Assembly: GCF_025370935.1 (NCBI RefSeq)
Contig: NC_133481.1
Coordinates: 14,167,039 to 14,231,038, forward strand
Length of the DNA stretch: 64,000 nucleotides
Direction of reading: 5' to 3'
Source: Choristoneura fumiferana
Lineage: Eukaryota > Arthropoda > Insecta > Lepidoptera > Tortricidae
Below the pieces are notes generated by a model. That model searched no databases, had not been told where the DNA came from, and worked only from the letters and a program-made list of their open reading frames with translations. Both the position numbers and the translations under genes were made by a program. Positions 1-10,145 of the stretch are shown in pieces (positions within the stretch are counted from its first letter, which is position 1; each line of letters begins with the position of its first letter).

Positions 1-445
1 CGCTCGGTTGTTGAACAAATGTGTTAGTAAGTATTCAGTGGTTGAGTTATGGCTTGTCATATATCATACACTCGCCAGGAGCACGGCTGCAATCTCCAAC
101 ATACTTGTTATCCTTGTAAGGCTTGTTGGACTCGGACTGCTTGGCACGCGCGGTCATACGGGAACCTTACTATTAAACAACGCGTCGCATCCGTGAAGCA
201 CCAACATTTTCTTACAGTCTTTTGTCGCTACTGTACCTATCGTTAGCTCGGGGGTACCTACTTTAACTTAATGAAGGGTAACTTTGGCTCATATGAAAAC
301 CACATAGAATAAAAACATAGTCCTCCTTCGCAGTCGGGTAAAAACTCTCAAGCTAGGTGCCAGGTAAAACTAACGATATGGTAATTTCAATGCAATAAAA
401 AACATGAGGCTATGCTCGGGGTTTCTTGCGGGATAGAATCAAAAT
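1..445. other. Unassigned sequence at window start
   Basis: I see no supported gene or repeat here. Two short overlapping reading frames at 8-246 have no recognisable motif and are probably chance. Confidence 0.4.
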
Positions 446-454
446 ATGATATCC

Positions 455-735
455 GCAGTAGAACTAAGGTTACGACATAGCTCGAAGAATGCGAAATGAA
501 GTGGCAATGGCGGCACATGCTCGCAGGGCTGATGCCGATGGGTCAAAAGGTTCTCGAATGGCGTCCGCGGACCGGGAGACGAGCTGTCGTAGACCTCCAA
601 TAAGATGAGCGACGACCTGGTTAAGATCGCGGGATCGCGGTGGATGCGAAAAGCACAAGACCGGGTGAGAGAGCCTTGGGGAGGCCTATGTCCAGCAGTG
701 GACTTTTCGGCTGACATGATGATGATGATGATGAA
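455..735 (+). mobile_element. RTE-type LINE, 3' terminal fragment
   Basis: In a plus-strand reading this is the degraded C-terminal end of a non-LTR reverse transcriptase: a KWQWR/GH-like start near 498, an EWRPR-like stretch near 555 and a DDLVK-like stretch near 612, followed by GAGGCCTATGTCCAGCAGTGG at about 680 and an (ATG)n tail. The same 3' end recurs in this window on both strands. It is 5'-truncated and broken by frameshifts. Assignment to the RTE clade rests on memory of lepidopteran RTE tails and is less certain than the LINE call. Confidence 0.75.
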
Positions 736-790
736 AACATGCACAAGTTAATATCAATGATCAAAGTTACCCTTCAAGGCTAAGTAACCA

Positions 791-900
791 GAGGCCGTAT
801 TGCCTAATGTTTCTGCTCGCGATCGCAATCAAATGACAAATTACGCATACAAAAACTGTCATTTCATTGCGATTGCGAGCGTCAGAAATGTTAGGCCTCC
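791..900. repeat. Foldback MITE, ~110 bp
   Basis: The sequence from 802 to 838 is the near-complement of 857 to 896, with a spacer of about 18 bases, so the whole element can form one hairpin. Outer ends are GAGGCC and GGCCTCC. The left end GAGGCCGTATTG also starts sequence at 47912 and a related end lies at 63947, which marks a dispersed family. No transposase is present. Confidence 0.7.
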
Positions 901-1320
901 AATCTTACGGTACATCTACTACAGCGAGATTTTGTAGTACGGGCTATGACACCCATTAACTAACCTAACATTAAACGCATTAATATTTATCGTGCGATGC
1001 GTTTGCGCCGTATTTAGATTGGAAGATTATTAGATATATCGGATGCTGGCTTGTCCCCAATCCAAAATGATATTCATAGAGTTTAATGAGATCTCGTTAT
1101 CATTGTTTTGATTTGGTTTGGTAATAAGTATTGCTACACGAAGGCGTGAATAAAATGTATTATTATTTAAATAATCATTTCAACACGATTAAATGTAAAA
1201 TCTTTGGGTATTTCCTCTTGCATGTAGTGGTAAGAAGTGGCGTGATGCATACATTTTCGTTAAGCAAACCGGAAAATGACTTTGATATATCTTTAGGCGC
1301 AAATACTTTTGCCATACTTG
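901..1320. other. Unassigned AT-rich sequence
   Basis: Nothing recognisable apart from chance reading frames. Confidence 0.35.
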
Positions 1321-1325
1321 CCGTA

Positions 1326-1397
1326 CAGAGGTGAGATTTGAATCCATGATTCTCTGCTTGAGATGCCACAGGTCAAACCACTAGGCCATCATGACTG
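1326..1397 (-). mobile_element. tRNA-derived SINE, head fragment
   Basis: Read on the minus strand this is the tRNA-like head of the SINE seen intact at 14182: GGCCTAGTGGTTTGACC (box A region) followed by a degraded box B. The body is missing. Confidence 0.65.
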
Positions 1398-1449
1398 TAG
1401 TCTAATTGTAATCAAATACATTGACTGTTTTATTGAAACAAGTGATATT

Positions 1450-1998
1450 TCAACATTACCATTTCTTAGCTTCGCTTTATGTTTTTGAAATAATCATGCA
1501 TGTAAGGAAAAATATATGTGATTTTCCCACTAACGCCGATAAGCCAAAGGCTACTAGAAACACAGGGAAGCTTAAAGTTCCATCTTACAGACTGGCTAAA
1601 ACAAAAAAGTCGTTTCTGGGAAATTACATACGTTTTTATAATAAAATTCCAAAAAATATTATTAATGAAACATACAAAATTCAGATCTATTTTCAAGGAG
1701 ACATTAATATCTAAGGCGTATTATAAAGTTAATGATTATATATGGAAGTAATTCCGATCCGCATTAGCGATCCCTTCAAATAGCGAACCTACTGTGTTAA
1801 AAACAAAGTTGTGTTAAATACTTGTGATGTATAGATATATCAATAATATGTAAATCTGTTTAAAAAAATATACCTCGTTGAGTTTCTTGCCGGATTCTTC
1901 TCAACAGAGGTTTTTTCCGAAACGGTGGTAGTTTTTTTTTACATTCATAAGTGCTTGTTTTAGCCTAAATTGAATAAAGATATTTTGACTTTGGCTTT
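1450..1998 (+). mobile_element. Jockey-like LINE: reverse transcriptase C-terminus and 3' UTR
   Basis: The reading frame from about 1455 carries the LASLYVFEII..HVRKN motif, then SFLGNYIRFYNKIPKNI, typical of the region after the reverse transcriptase domain in lepidopteran Jockey-like LINEs. Around 1667-1680 the frame shifts by one and continues as an AYYKVNDY stretch to a stop near 1750. The 3' UTR follows, with AGTTTCTTGCCGGATTCTTC near 1878 and AATAAAGATATTTTGACTTTGG at its end. It is 5'-truncated: polymerase and endonuclease domains are absent. A short minus-strand piece of the same 3' end lies at 14680. Confidence 0.8.
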
Positions 1999-2500
1999 GA
2001 TATTAGTGTAAAATATATTACCTATAGGTACCACATTTATAAACATTTATTTGTATTAATCTAAGAACATGCTTCTTGAATAGGTATAGTTTTCCTTGGC
2101 ATTTCAGGATAAACGGTACTCTGCCTAATCTAGTGAACTCCATTGAATGTTTTTTCGACCCGTATCATGAGAGGCATTAAGCAGCAAAGGGCATTTTCTT
2201 AGCAAATTGACGGAGCATAATTTCATCAATTACTTCCTATATAAGTACTTCCAATAAAGCTAACGGCGTTTGAACAATTTCCTTTAAGTAAATAAGAGGG
2301 TAATACATCGACTGGATTAATGGATTGTTCTGTATCCTGTCCTGTCGAAGAATTATAATATTAATTGTAAGACTGATCTCTCACAATCCCAGTTAATCAG
2401 TCCCTTGCAATTAATTGGCTTTTTTAGTACCTACGTATAAAAATCCAAAGCTCTGTCATCGTTCAGGATAAAAAATCTTTATTCGTCTCTTTATTTAATT
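1999..2500. other. Unassigned AT-rich sequence
   Basis: No gene, RNA or repeat family recognised. Confidence 0.35.
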
Positions 2501-2559
2501 AATTCGCAAATATTAAGATGTTGGCATCACACTTGTACTTTTTTAACAAGGTTTTATTA

Positions 2560-2822
2560 TTTTTTTTTTTTGAAATGTTGATGACTTTATTTCCAGAACA
2601 ATACAGGTCCAACTATAAAAAAGGTATATTAGGTACAATAAAATTAAATAAACTAAAACTATAATAAATCTAAAAATGGACCCTGTGGCATGGTACCAAA
2701 GATGCTGGCAGCATTTCCCCGCTGGATCGCAAGACTGATGCGTTGATCGAGGAAACTGCCAGCTCTTCGGCCTCCTGTGGTATCTCTGATTCTCTTTGAT
2801 AGATCTTTGAAGAAACTCAGAG
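2560..2822 (-). mobile_element. LINE C-terminus and 3' end
   Basis: The minus strand reads through a conserved C-terminal motif, RAGSFLDQRISLAIQRGNAA then SIFGT, found at the end of a group of non-LTR reverse transcriptase polyproteins. The T-run at 2560-2573 is the poly(A) tail of the minus-strand copy. A diverged plus-strand copy of the same motif lies at 5421-5720. Its 5' break abuts another repeat at 2826. I do not assign a clade. Confidence 0.75.
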
Positions 2823-2825
2823 TCA

Positions 2826-3160
2826 GCCTTTATTTAGTTTCACCTACCCGTTGTCTGTCTGTCTGTCTGTAATCAAATCTTGCAAGTTAAATTTGACCAA
2901 CTTCCGGTAGTTAGATTGACTTGAAATTTGGAATACTTATGTAAATCGCGTGACAATACAATAATTTAGTAGTGACATCCTGGCAGTCCAGCCAGGATCG
3001 TCTCCGCAGGACGGAACTCTTCAACGGTTAATAGCATCGACTTGAAATTTTGTATGCAAATGTAGTTTGGGTGACAATGCACGAATATACAGTCAACAAA
3101 AAGTACAGTCGGCAAAAACGCTTGTATAAAAAACGGAATTTTTATGGTTCGGTTATTGTG
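2826..3160 (-). repeat. Dispersed repeat family Y
   Basis: On the minus strand this copy matches sequences at 18399-19120 and 51022-51354: AAATTTCAAGTCGATGC, GAGACGATCCTGGC, AACTTGCAAGATTTGATTACAG, then (ACAG)n and GTGAAACTAAATAAA. The family has no coding capacity and no clear terminal repeats that I can see. A short piece recurs at 4205-4250. Confidence 0.7.
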
Positions 3161-3301
3161 GGATAATTTTGTGTACCCGCAATTCATGTGCGAGAGACTT
3201 TTACATTTAGATTAGAAATTTAGAAATGCAGTACAGTTAGAAATGTGAAAGTATTTGGTAAACTGGAAGGAACTTATAAAAAAAAGTATTACAAAAAATT
3301 T

Positions 3302-3507
3302 AACCGACTACAGATAAAAAATGAAAATAATTTTCTACCAGTCTGAATTCGGTGCCTCATCACGAGCCAGCAATGGACCTATAGTCGTCTACCTTACCTA
3401 CATACTATAACTATATATTGGGCTTCGATCACTCCTGCTGGCTCGTGCTGAGGCACCGACTTCAGACCGGAAAAAAAATATTTTCATGGTTTTTTTGTAG
3501 TCGGCTA
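3302..3507. repeat. Foldback MITE with ~75 bp arms
   Basis: Left arm 3302-3374 (AACCGACTACAG to CACGAGCCAGCA) is the near-complement of right arm 3432-3507 (TGCTGGCTCGTG to TAGTCGGCTA), with about 57 bases between them. This supports a non-autonomous DNA transposon or foldback element. A related end, TTTGAAGTCGGTTA, is at 13325-13370. Confidence 0.7.
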
Positions 3508-3511
3508 CATT

Positions 3512-3985
3512 TTTTGTTATATTTTTTTTTCACGCTTTTTAGTGTAAATAATTTAAGATACGAGTACAACAGTTTAATGTCAACTGCTGGTCACCTTTTA
3601 CAAAAGATTGTTTTTCCGATACAGATACGTTCAAGATTGAGGAGTCCTGGTGCTTCCCCACCCATTCCATTGCACCATAATTATGCATTATGATGATCAT
3701 AAATTGCTTAGTAACTGTGTTAATGTAATTGAAATTCAACCCGTAAAATACTTGTTTTTTGAGTACTCGTAGTAACTCCGATGGTCAACTGTGGTCTTCA
3801 TCAACAGATCCACTTCACCAAATGATTATTTTCAAAAACAAATGTAGAGCTACTACTAAATATATCCAAATTACCATAGGTGTCCGTACAACAATTGAAG
3901 AGTTCCCTATAGTTTTTTTACAAATCCCGTAATTTCAATTTGCTGGTAAATTGTACCCTTAACTTTTTTTAAACAAACTAAAAAC
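3512..3985. other. Unassigned sequence
   Basis: No supported feature. The reading frame 3418-3693 starts inside the MITE and is not credible as a gene. Confidence 0.35.
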
Positions 3986-3986
3986 A

Positions 3987-4050
3987 AACGCAGTGATGTG
4001 CCGTACACGTCACGACTTTTGGTAAGAGCATGCAGTAAAGTCCTGACATG
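3987..4050 (-). repeat. Dispersed repeat family W, fragment
   Basis: The minus strand matches 19937-20000: GACTTTA, GCATGCTCT, CCAAAAGTCGTGACG and ACGGCAC are shared in the same order. It is a fragment of an unclassified repeat. Confidence 0.55.
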
Positions 4051-4109
4051 ATATTTATTCATAAACACATAGGTGCACTTACTAAGACTGGTGAACAAAC
4101 ATTCCCATT

Positions 4110-4195
4110 TTTCATAGAACTGCCTCGACCGCGGATCGAACCCGTGACCACAAACTTCGTAATAAGATTCACTAATCGCTGAGCTATCCGATAAT
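4110..4195 (-). mobile_element. tRNA-like SINE head
   Basis: Read on the minus strand this has a tRNA-like layout, with box A-like TAGCTCAGCGATTAG and box B-like GGTTCGATCCGC about 40 bases downstream. The arms are too degraded for a functional tRNA. A SINE head is the simplest reading. Confidence 0.5.
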
Positions 4196-4204
4196 CCGGT
4201 ATAA

Positions 4205-4250
4205 AAGTACAGTCAACAAAAAGAACAGATAGCAAAAAAGCTTGTACTCA
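4205..4250 (-). repeat. Family Y fragment
   Basis: It contains the ACAGTCAACAAAAAG segment that also occurs in the family Y copy at 3090-3110. Confidence 0.45.
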
Positions 4251-4635
4251 TTATCTACAATGTAAAAAAAATATTGGACTCTTTCTTACAGATCCTTAAA
4301 GTATAACAATTTAAAAACAACTTTCAACTTAGTGCTCTCATCTGTCAACGCTTGGAGTACCTCTACCGTCGATGAACAATAAGTGTTGAATAAAACATCG
4401 AGTTCGACCACGGTGACTATTGAACTTCGATGCCAGGACACCTCATCAAGTCGTAGTTGTTGTATGAATGAATACTTGCATTTTTATTAAGAAAAAGAAT
4501 TTTGCATGATTTTCTTTTTTATGGCGGTTATAGCGGGTAAGCGCTGAACTTATATTAAATCGGGCGTTAGGTAGTTTTGGTAGTTCTATAATTTTATCGC
4601 TACCTACTATGTGACCATGAAATACTATTTCTCCT

Positions 4636-5144
4636 TTTTAGGGTTCCGGAGCCAAAATGGCAAAAACGGAACCCTTTAGTTTCGCCATGTCTGTCTGTCT
4701 GTCCGTCCGCGGCTTTGCTCAGGGACTATCAATGCTAGAAAGCTGTAATTTTGCACCGATATAAATGTAAACTATGCTGACCGAATGGTACAATAAAAAA
4801 TACAAAAAAAATTTTTTACGGTACCTCCCATAGACGTAAAGTGGGGGTGATTTTTATTTTCTGATCTAACCCTACAGTGTGGGGTATCGTTGGATAGGTC
4901 TTTAAAAAAATTAGGGGTTTGCTAAGACGATTTTTCGGTTCAGTGATGTGTTTGCGAAATATTCAACTTTAAAGTGAAGTACCCTCCCCCCCTCTAAAAT
5001 CTCAACCGGTGGGTGGAAAAATTTGAAAAAATTCAGGATGGTAGTAAGTATATCAAACTTTCAAGGAAAACTATAACGGCTAAGTTTGCTTGAGAATTAT
5101 TAGTAGTTTTACTCTTAAATAGCAGCCTAAGGTATAAAATATCA
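4636..5144 (+). repeat. GGGTTCCG repeat family, 3'-truncated copy
   Basis: It starts GGGTTCCGGAGCCAAAATGG and carries CGGAACCC 30 bases on, so its first ~35 bases can form a hairpin. Then come (TCTG)n, GCTTTGCTCAGGGACTATCA, TGTAATTTTGCAC and CATAGACGTAAAGTGGGG. The body matches copies at 19195, 20618, 23088(-), 31612, 43700 and 46200. The family's 3' end (GTGTCCGACAC hairpin, CTTGGCCGG) is missing. Long, non-coding and without transposase; class unknown. Confidence 0.75.
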
Positions 5145-5171
5145 GCTGATCATGGATTCTGTGGGATGGTC

Positions 5172-5277
5172 ATCTACTTGGTGTGTTCCCACTCTAGTTT
5201 CATTGACAGTACTATAATAGAGTTCTACATATAATAGTACTGTCAATGGAACTAGTGGGAACACACCATATCTACTT
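5172..5277. mobile_element. Short MITE with target site duplication
   Basis: GGTGTGTTCCCACT at 5180 is inverted as AGTGGGAACACACC ending at 5267, and pairing continues inward through TTGACAGTACTAT for about 38 bases. It is flanked by ATCTACTT at 5172-5179 and 5270-5277. An 8 bp duplication is typical of hAT transposons, but the ends lack the usual CAG start, and with slightly different boundaries the duplication could be 6 bp. Confidence 0.7.
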
Positions 5278-5420
5278 AAGTAGGAATGTGCGGAAAAGGA
5301 AATGACAGAACGACTTGAACGTGTATGAAATCGAGTGGCAAGAGCATGCTCTTGAAGGAGACGCTAGGAGAAGAGGATGCCTTTGCTATATACAGCCAAA
5401 GAAACTGAAATTCCGTATCA

Positions 5421-5850
5421 GTGTGGAACCTTTATGCTACTGGTGTCATATCGACATGCCCAACTACCTTCGGTGCAGCATCCGAAGCGGCTGAAAAGGC
5501 AAAATTATCCAAATACAGGAGTTTAGGCACCGAATATGACTTTGTCCCATTTGGTGTCGAGACCCTTGGTCCGTGGGGTCCTAGCGCTTTAAAACTTTTT
5601 AAAGAAATTTTGAAAAGGTTAGTAGACGTCACAAGTGACCGAGCTGGCAGCTTCCTCGGACAAAGAATTAGCTTAGTATTAAAGCGGAAACGCCGCCAGC
5701 ATCTTTGGGACCTTGCCTAAGGGGTACTCTTTAAGTAATTTGTTTTAGTTTTAGGTCTTATTTTTATTTTATTTAAGTTTTTTAAGTCTAGGTATAGTTT
5801 TTTTTAATGCTTTATCTATCTTAATTGTCAATAAACAAATCCCTCACGCC
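5421..5850 (+). mobile_element. LINE C-terminal coding fragment and 3' UTR
   Basis: The open frame 5421-5720 carries the C-terminal signature of a non-LTR retrotransposon polyprotein: SKYRSL, YDFVPFGVETLGPWG, then RAGSFLGQRISL. The last part has drifted out of frame relative to the copy at 2660-2822(-). The frame is continuous for 99 codons, but only because of truncation. The 3' UTR ends near AATAAACAAATCCC at 5830. No polymerase domain is present. Confidence 0.75.
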
Positions 5851-5854
5851 AAAA

Positions 5855-6320
5855 AAATCATAGCGCAATTGTGAAAAAGTCCCACCCTGGTATCCGATTC
5901 GAGTAGGTATTCGAGTATATTGTGGAACGAACATTTCTTTAAGATGCCCAACAGAACTAAACAATACCAAATAAGGTATTTAATGAAATTCTAAAACTGG
6001 TTGCATTAATGTTACCGTGAGTGCTCGTCTCTGAAATTGTAATAAGCACCTGCCAGAAAAACTTACCAACTTACATTACTTTACTTTTAATTGCAGAGCA
6101 AAAAGAGGCAATGGAACGTCGGTAAGTATTGTAAGTTTCTTAATTAAAGGGGGACTACAAAAACGCAATTATCTCTGCAAGAGTGCGCTACTTGCCATTC
6201 AATGTTCGATGACGAGCAATACAAATGACTGGTAGGTACGTACGTATGAATGTGAAACGAGAGTGAGCAATAGGCCCTAAAAAATTGTGTCCTAAAAATC
6301 TCATTAGTCCATCAGTTACA
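5855..6320. other. Unassigned sequence
   Basis: No feature supported. Confidence 0.35.
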
Positions 6321-6327
6321 AAACAAC

Positions 6328-6400
6328 CGGCCAAGTGCGAGTCGGACTCGCGCACTGAGGGATCCGAACAAATTTGTAGGTATTTATGAATATCCAGTGT
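6328..6400 (+). repeat. CCGGCCAAGTGCGAGTCGG repeat end
   Basis: This end has a short hairpin (GCGAGTCGGACTCGC) and GAGGGATCCG, resembling in layout the minus-strand 3' end of the GGGTTCCG family. Similar ends lie at 16528-16570(-) and 38612-38665. Confidence 0.55.
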
Positions 6401-6904
6401 TATATTTCTATTTGTTAATTATTGTACATATTGTGTGGTATATATTACATAGATAATATCGGAAATTTGAATTCAGCTGTATGTTTAATGGTTCATACAA
6501 GTAAGGCCGCAGGTAAAGGCTAGTTAAAAGTTTAAATATTGGAATATAAATTAAAATCAATTTTATAACACTCTTGTCATGATCAGTCGTCGTACACACA
6601 GACAATACTATTAATAATTATGAGAAATTAATAACTTTTATATAAATTTAAATGACCAAATCATCGATTGAAAAGTATAAATATATCAACGTGGTAATTA
6701 TTGAACTCTATCACGTTATATTACTGGTATACATTAATTATTAATGTTTGTTATGTTGCAATGGCCGTAGTTAACAACAAACTTAACTATCGATATTTAG
6801 TAGTTTCGAAATATAATGTCGCAGTTAAAGGTATCTATAGAGGCTTAAGCTTTCCAATTAATTTAGTTAGTTTAGCGTTCACTAGCTCCACAATTATAAT
6901 TCAG

Positions 6905-7128
6905 AATTCTACTAATATTATGAAAAATGTGGAAGTTTGTAAGTCTGTTTGTTTGTTTGTTACCTCATCACGTCTAAACCGCAGAACCAATTTAGATGAA
7001 ATTCAGCATACAGATAGTTTGAGTCCTGAGAAAGGACATAAGATAGTTTTTATTCCAGAAAAATGCACATTTCCCGCGGGATAACGATAAAAGGATTCTA
7101 CGCGAACGGAATCGCGGGAAACAGCTAG
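6905..7128 (+). mobile_element. Helitron-like non-autonomous element (Lep1 type)
   Basis: It begins near CTACTAATATTATG, continues through GTCTGTTTGTTTGTTTG, CATACAGATAGTTTGAGTCC and TCCCGCGGGATAACG, and ends with ACGCGAACGGAATCGCG (hairpin) followed by CTAG. A 3' hairpin just before CTRR and the absence of terminal inverted repeats fit Helitrons. The overlapping reading frame 6701-7084 is a by-product. Confidence 0.7.
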
Positions 7129-7167
7129 GGTGAATAATAAATACCGAACATTGATTTTAAACCAATT

Positions 7168-7400
7168 CAATCATCATCAGTTCAGACATCCACTGTTGAA
7201 CAAAGGCCTCCGCCTTAGAACAATGACAACTTGCCATATGCATCCACCGGTTGCTCCAATTCTCGCGATATCGTCAGTCCGCCTAATGGGAGGTCAGCCA
7301 ACGCTTCGTGCTTCGTCTTCCGCTTCGTAGATGCCACTCGAATACTTTTCTCTCCTAACATCTGTTCTTCGACTGATGATTTGTCAATCGTTGGTTGCGC
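7168..7400 (-). mobile_element. RTE-type LINE, 3' terminal fragment
   Basis: The reverse of the RTE tail: ATCATCATCAG, then CCACTGTTGAACAAAGGCCT, ATCCACCGGTTGC and GTCCGCCTAATGGGAGGTC. Both plus-strand frames here are antisense artefacts. 5'-truncated and decayed. Confidence 0.7.
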
Positions 7401-7409
7401 AACGAAAAT

Positions 7410-8100
7410 TTGCTAAATGGCTGACGATGACGATAAAATAGATAAGAACACCTTGTTCTAGCTGAGAAATAACCGAAGTATATACCCAAACTACTGGCAC
7501 ACACAAGACATATAAGACAGATGCTTGCCGCATGTCATGAAGGACAGGTTCAAGCAGTAAATAAGGAAATTATTTAATGTACAACACGAGCGTACAGGGA
7601 TTTCATCACGGCCAACACGATATGCGATAGATTGCCTTCGAACAATTTTGATGGCAGGGCAACCGGCAGGCTTCTCCATTATTTCCCCGTCAAAGTGATT
7701 AAATAAATAGTCCCTCTGCTAGTACAGGTACGGAGTTATTTCGTAATTATGGAGGTTTATTGCCCTGACAGGACCCGGGAATGTTTCGGCCTGCTGAACA
7801 TAAGCAAAGGTCTACGGTCCCGCTAATGTTATGTAGTGCCTATGCGCGCATTTTATACTCGTATTCAAGTGATTTTGCGATTTAACGGTGCTTCAAATTG
7901 CTCTAAATAAGATAAACTCTGCAGTGTGCTACAATGCTTGAATTTCTTGATCGTTTTGTCCATCAAAAGTTTATTTTTTCCGTTCATCATTCATTCATTC
8001 ACATTTATGAGCAAAAGCAACGTCGTCAATATAAACGTAATTATTAGCGTAATTTTTAGGCTCAGACGACGCGCGTTTCTTGTAAGCAGTAATAATTTTG
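7410..8100. other. Unassigned, moderately GC-balanced sequence
   Basis: No gene is supported. The segment 7590-7830 lacks the dispersed repeats seen around it and could be conserved non-coding DNA, which cannot be judged without comparison. Confidence 0.3.
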
Positions 8101-8104
8101 CACA

Positions 8105-8203
8105 TAAATTCCGAAAACCTTAAGGTGCGAGTTCGGGCTCGAGCCCACGACCCTCAGGCTTGAGAGGCCATAGGTCAAACCACTAGGCTATACGAGTACA
8201 GGC
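8105..8203 (-). mobile_element. tRNA-derived SINE, head fragment
   Basis: The minus strand contains GTGGTTTGACCTATGGCCTC-like sequence and a box B degraded to GGCTCGAGCCC. Same family as 14182. Confidence 0.65.
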
Positions 8204-8367
8204 TCCCACTACAATTATCAATGGTAACAGTTTAAACGTTTTTATTGCTACCTTATTACCCGATCAGTGTTTTCCCGCCTCCATGGTTCCTAATAATGCT
8301 GTAAAGTGATCGCACTTTGGTCGTATAAGCGCATCGTTAGGATGGGCTTTATGACCTTGCCATTAAG

Positions 8368-8508
8368 CTGGGTTTTCACGGTACGAATTGAAATCGTCCA
8401 AGTAACTATACATTGCGAGTCTTCAATAATCCATCACATCGTACTTACTTGGTAGCCCCGCAGTCTAATAGCTACATGGACGATTTTACTTGTATTGTGG
8501 AAACTTCG
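8368..8508. repeat. Possible MITE with imperfect inverted ends
   Basis: A segment ending AAATCGTCC (to about 8400) is imperfectly complementary to one beginning GGACGATTTTAC (8477) for about 30 bases. No target duplication was found. Confidence 0.35.
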
Positions 8509-8519
8509 CTGGGGCGGCT

Positions 8520-9000
8520 AATCGGTGATATTATAAACGTTCGACCCAATTAACAAAAACCTCTGTGTAAATATATGTGCGTAGCTCAGACGCGCGTAAG
8601 CTGTATTGCGTTGGACTAATTGGGGTTTGAATGACTCGGAAGCGGGTCGGCGTTATCAGTGATATAACATTATTGCCCGTATTAAATATTGTTAACATCT
8701 TCGCTGGCTGTTTGTTTCAACGACCGAGTTTTAAAACGTACACAGTCATCTGTAGAGAAAGATGACCCCAATACGTGTATGTACCGCAGTGGGATCACAA
8801 TTTCTTTGCAGCTGACTATACTAACGTAGGAAATATCAGTGGCGTAGCTTGGTGGACAAGGGCCCCGGTGCATAGAGAAAGAATTGGGCCCTCACCCCCT
8901 CTTTCCACGTACAACATGGCTTGGACTTATATTGGCCTTCAATTATAGATTGAAATAAGAATAGGAGTGAGTTGAACTTATCCCTAGCACAGAATAAATA
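8520..9000. other. Unassigned sequence
   Basis: No feature supported. Confidence 0.35.
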
Positions 9001-9011
9001 ATAGTCTCATA

Positions 9012-9112
9012 TTAAATATATTGAACCGGATAACTCCCGTCTTAAATCGAGTTTAGCCCGACATGTTTCGGGCTAATCCATAGCCCTTCCTCTTCGGAGC
9101 AACGCGACTCGG
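9012..9112 (-). repeat. Repeat with hammerhead-like hairpin
   Basis: The minus strand has stem GGGCTA/TAGCCC with a 5-base loop, directly followed by GAAACATGTC, and a possible GCTC/GGGC outer stem. This resembles the stem II, GAAA, cleavage-triplet order of a hammerhead. The expected CUGANGA core is not present (CGAAGAGGAA instead), so activity is not supported. Confidence 0.35.
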
Positions 9113-9148
9113 CGGCTGCTGCAACACGCGCACGTTGTCACGTTACTT

Positions 9149-9185
9149 TTTATCCGACTGCCTAAGGAGGGTTATGTTTTTTTTA
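9149..9185 (+). repeat. CCGACTGCC-type repeat fragment
   Basis: CTTTTTATCCGACTGCC followed by AAGGAGGGTTATG. The same start occurs at 31433 and, shortened, at 47731. Confidence 0.5.
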
Positions 9186-9216
9186 TATAGGTAGGACGTG
9201 TAGTCTTATCTTCACT

Positions 9217-9504
9217 ATCTCAGCTCATATACATCCCACTGTTAGGCACAGGCCTCCTCTCAGAATGAGAAGGCTTGGGCCGTAGTTCTCACGCGGCGGG
9301 CGCCCAGTTCAGGTTGGGAATTTCACACAAACTATTGAGAACTGCTTCGCAGGTTTTTGCGGGTTTCCTCACGATGTTTTCTTCTTGGTATATCTCAAAT
9401 GTAATTTCGCACAAATTTCGAAAAAGTCAGAGGTGGGAGCCTGTGTTTGAACCCACGATCCTCTGCTTTAGAGGCCAAAGGCCAAACCTCTAGGCCACTA
9501 CAGC
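9217..9504 (-). mobile_element. tRNA-derived SINE, near full length
   Basis: Minus-strand copy of the SINE at 14182. The head (box A GGCCTAGAGG, box B GGTTCAAACAC) is near 9420-9504 and the 3' end (CACAGGCCTCCTCTCAGAATG in plus orientation) is near 9248-9270. Diverged, with no clear target duplication. Confidence 0.8.
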
Positions 9505-9799
9505 TTTTATCTCTAGCCTAAAACCTCTATTTGTCTGAGAAATGAACCATGTTACAGAACAAATCCAGAGTGGGTGTGTTAAACCCTCACAAAGTTTGAA
9601 AAACAGAATTAATGTTGAAAAGGTTATGTCATGACATTAAAAAGACACAGAGTACGGAGTTGGTAATTGTTCTTTATTCACTTCGTCAATTTATGCGCCT
9701 TTCTATGGATTTACGGGTACTTATTATAGCTTTTTAACGAATACATTGTTGCAAGTTAAATATTGCCTGCAAAAGCTAGGTATATAGCTAGGTATAGGC

Positions 9800-9865
9800 T
9801 CAGATTCGTCCCACTGCTCGGCACAGGAATTCACTTGCAATATAGAAGAAGCTTGAGCAGTTGCG
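9800..9865 (-). mobile_element. SINE 3' fragment
   Basis: CGTCCCACTGCTCGGCACAGG is the reversed SINE 3' end. The rest is lost. Confidence 0.5.
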
Positions 9866-10102
9866 CTGTAAATAAAATAAGATTACTGTCTCTAGTCCCC
9901 CATTTCCTTAAGTTTTAAGCACTTTGAATTTCTCCGTAATGTTTAAAAACCAATAGGTACGTCCAATTATCCTATTAAAATCGATTCTCTAATTTTCCGA
10001 CAAAAATATTTTTCTCAAATTATTAATTTTCCAACTGTTCCATATGGATGAACGATACTACATAATTTTATTGAAACTGTAAGTATTTCAGGGTTGTTAT
10101 AA

Positions 10103-10125
10103 AACTAACCTAACCTAACCTATAC
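10103..10125. repeat. Short (CCTAA)n array
   Basis: Three to four CCTAA units, the complement of the insect telomere repeat TTAGG. It is too short to call an interstitial telomere. Confidence 0.6.
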
Positions 10126-10145
10126 GAGTCTTGAAATATACCTAA

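Noticed and set aside
6701..7084. 127-codon plus-strand open frame
   Set aside because: Ends inside the Helitron-like element at 6905-7128, and its start is AT-rich sequence without motif.
7750..7830. CCGAAAC on the minus strand as another hammerhead-like motif
   Set aside because: No GTC triplet at the right distance and no complementary outer stem.
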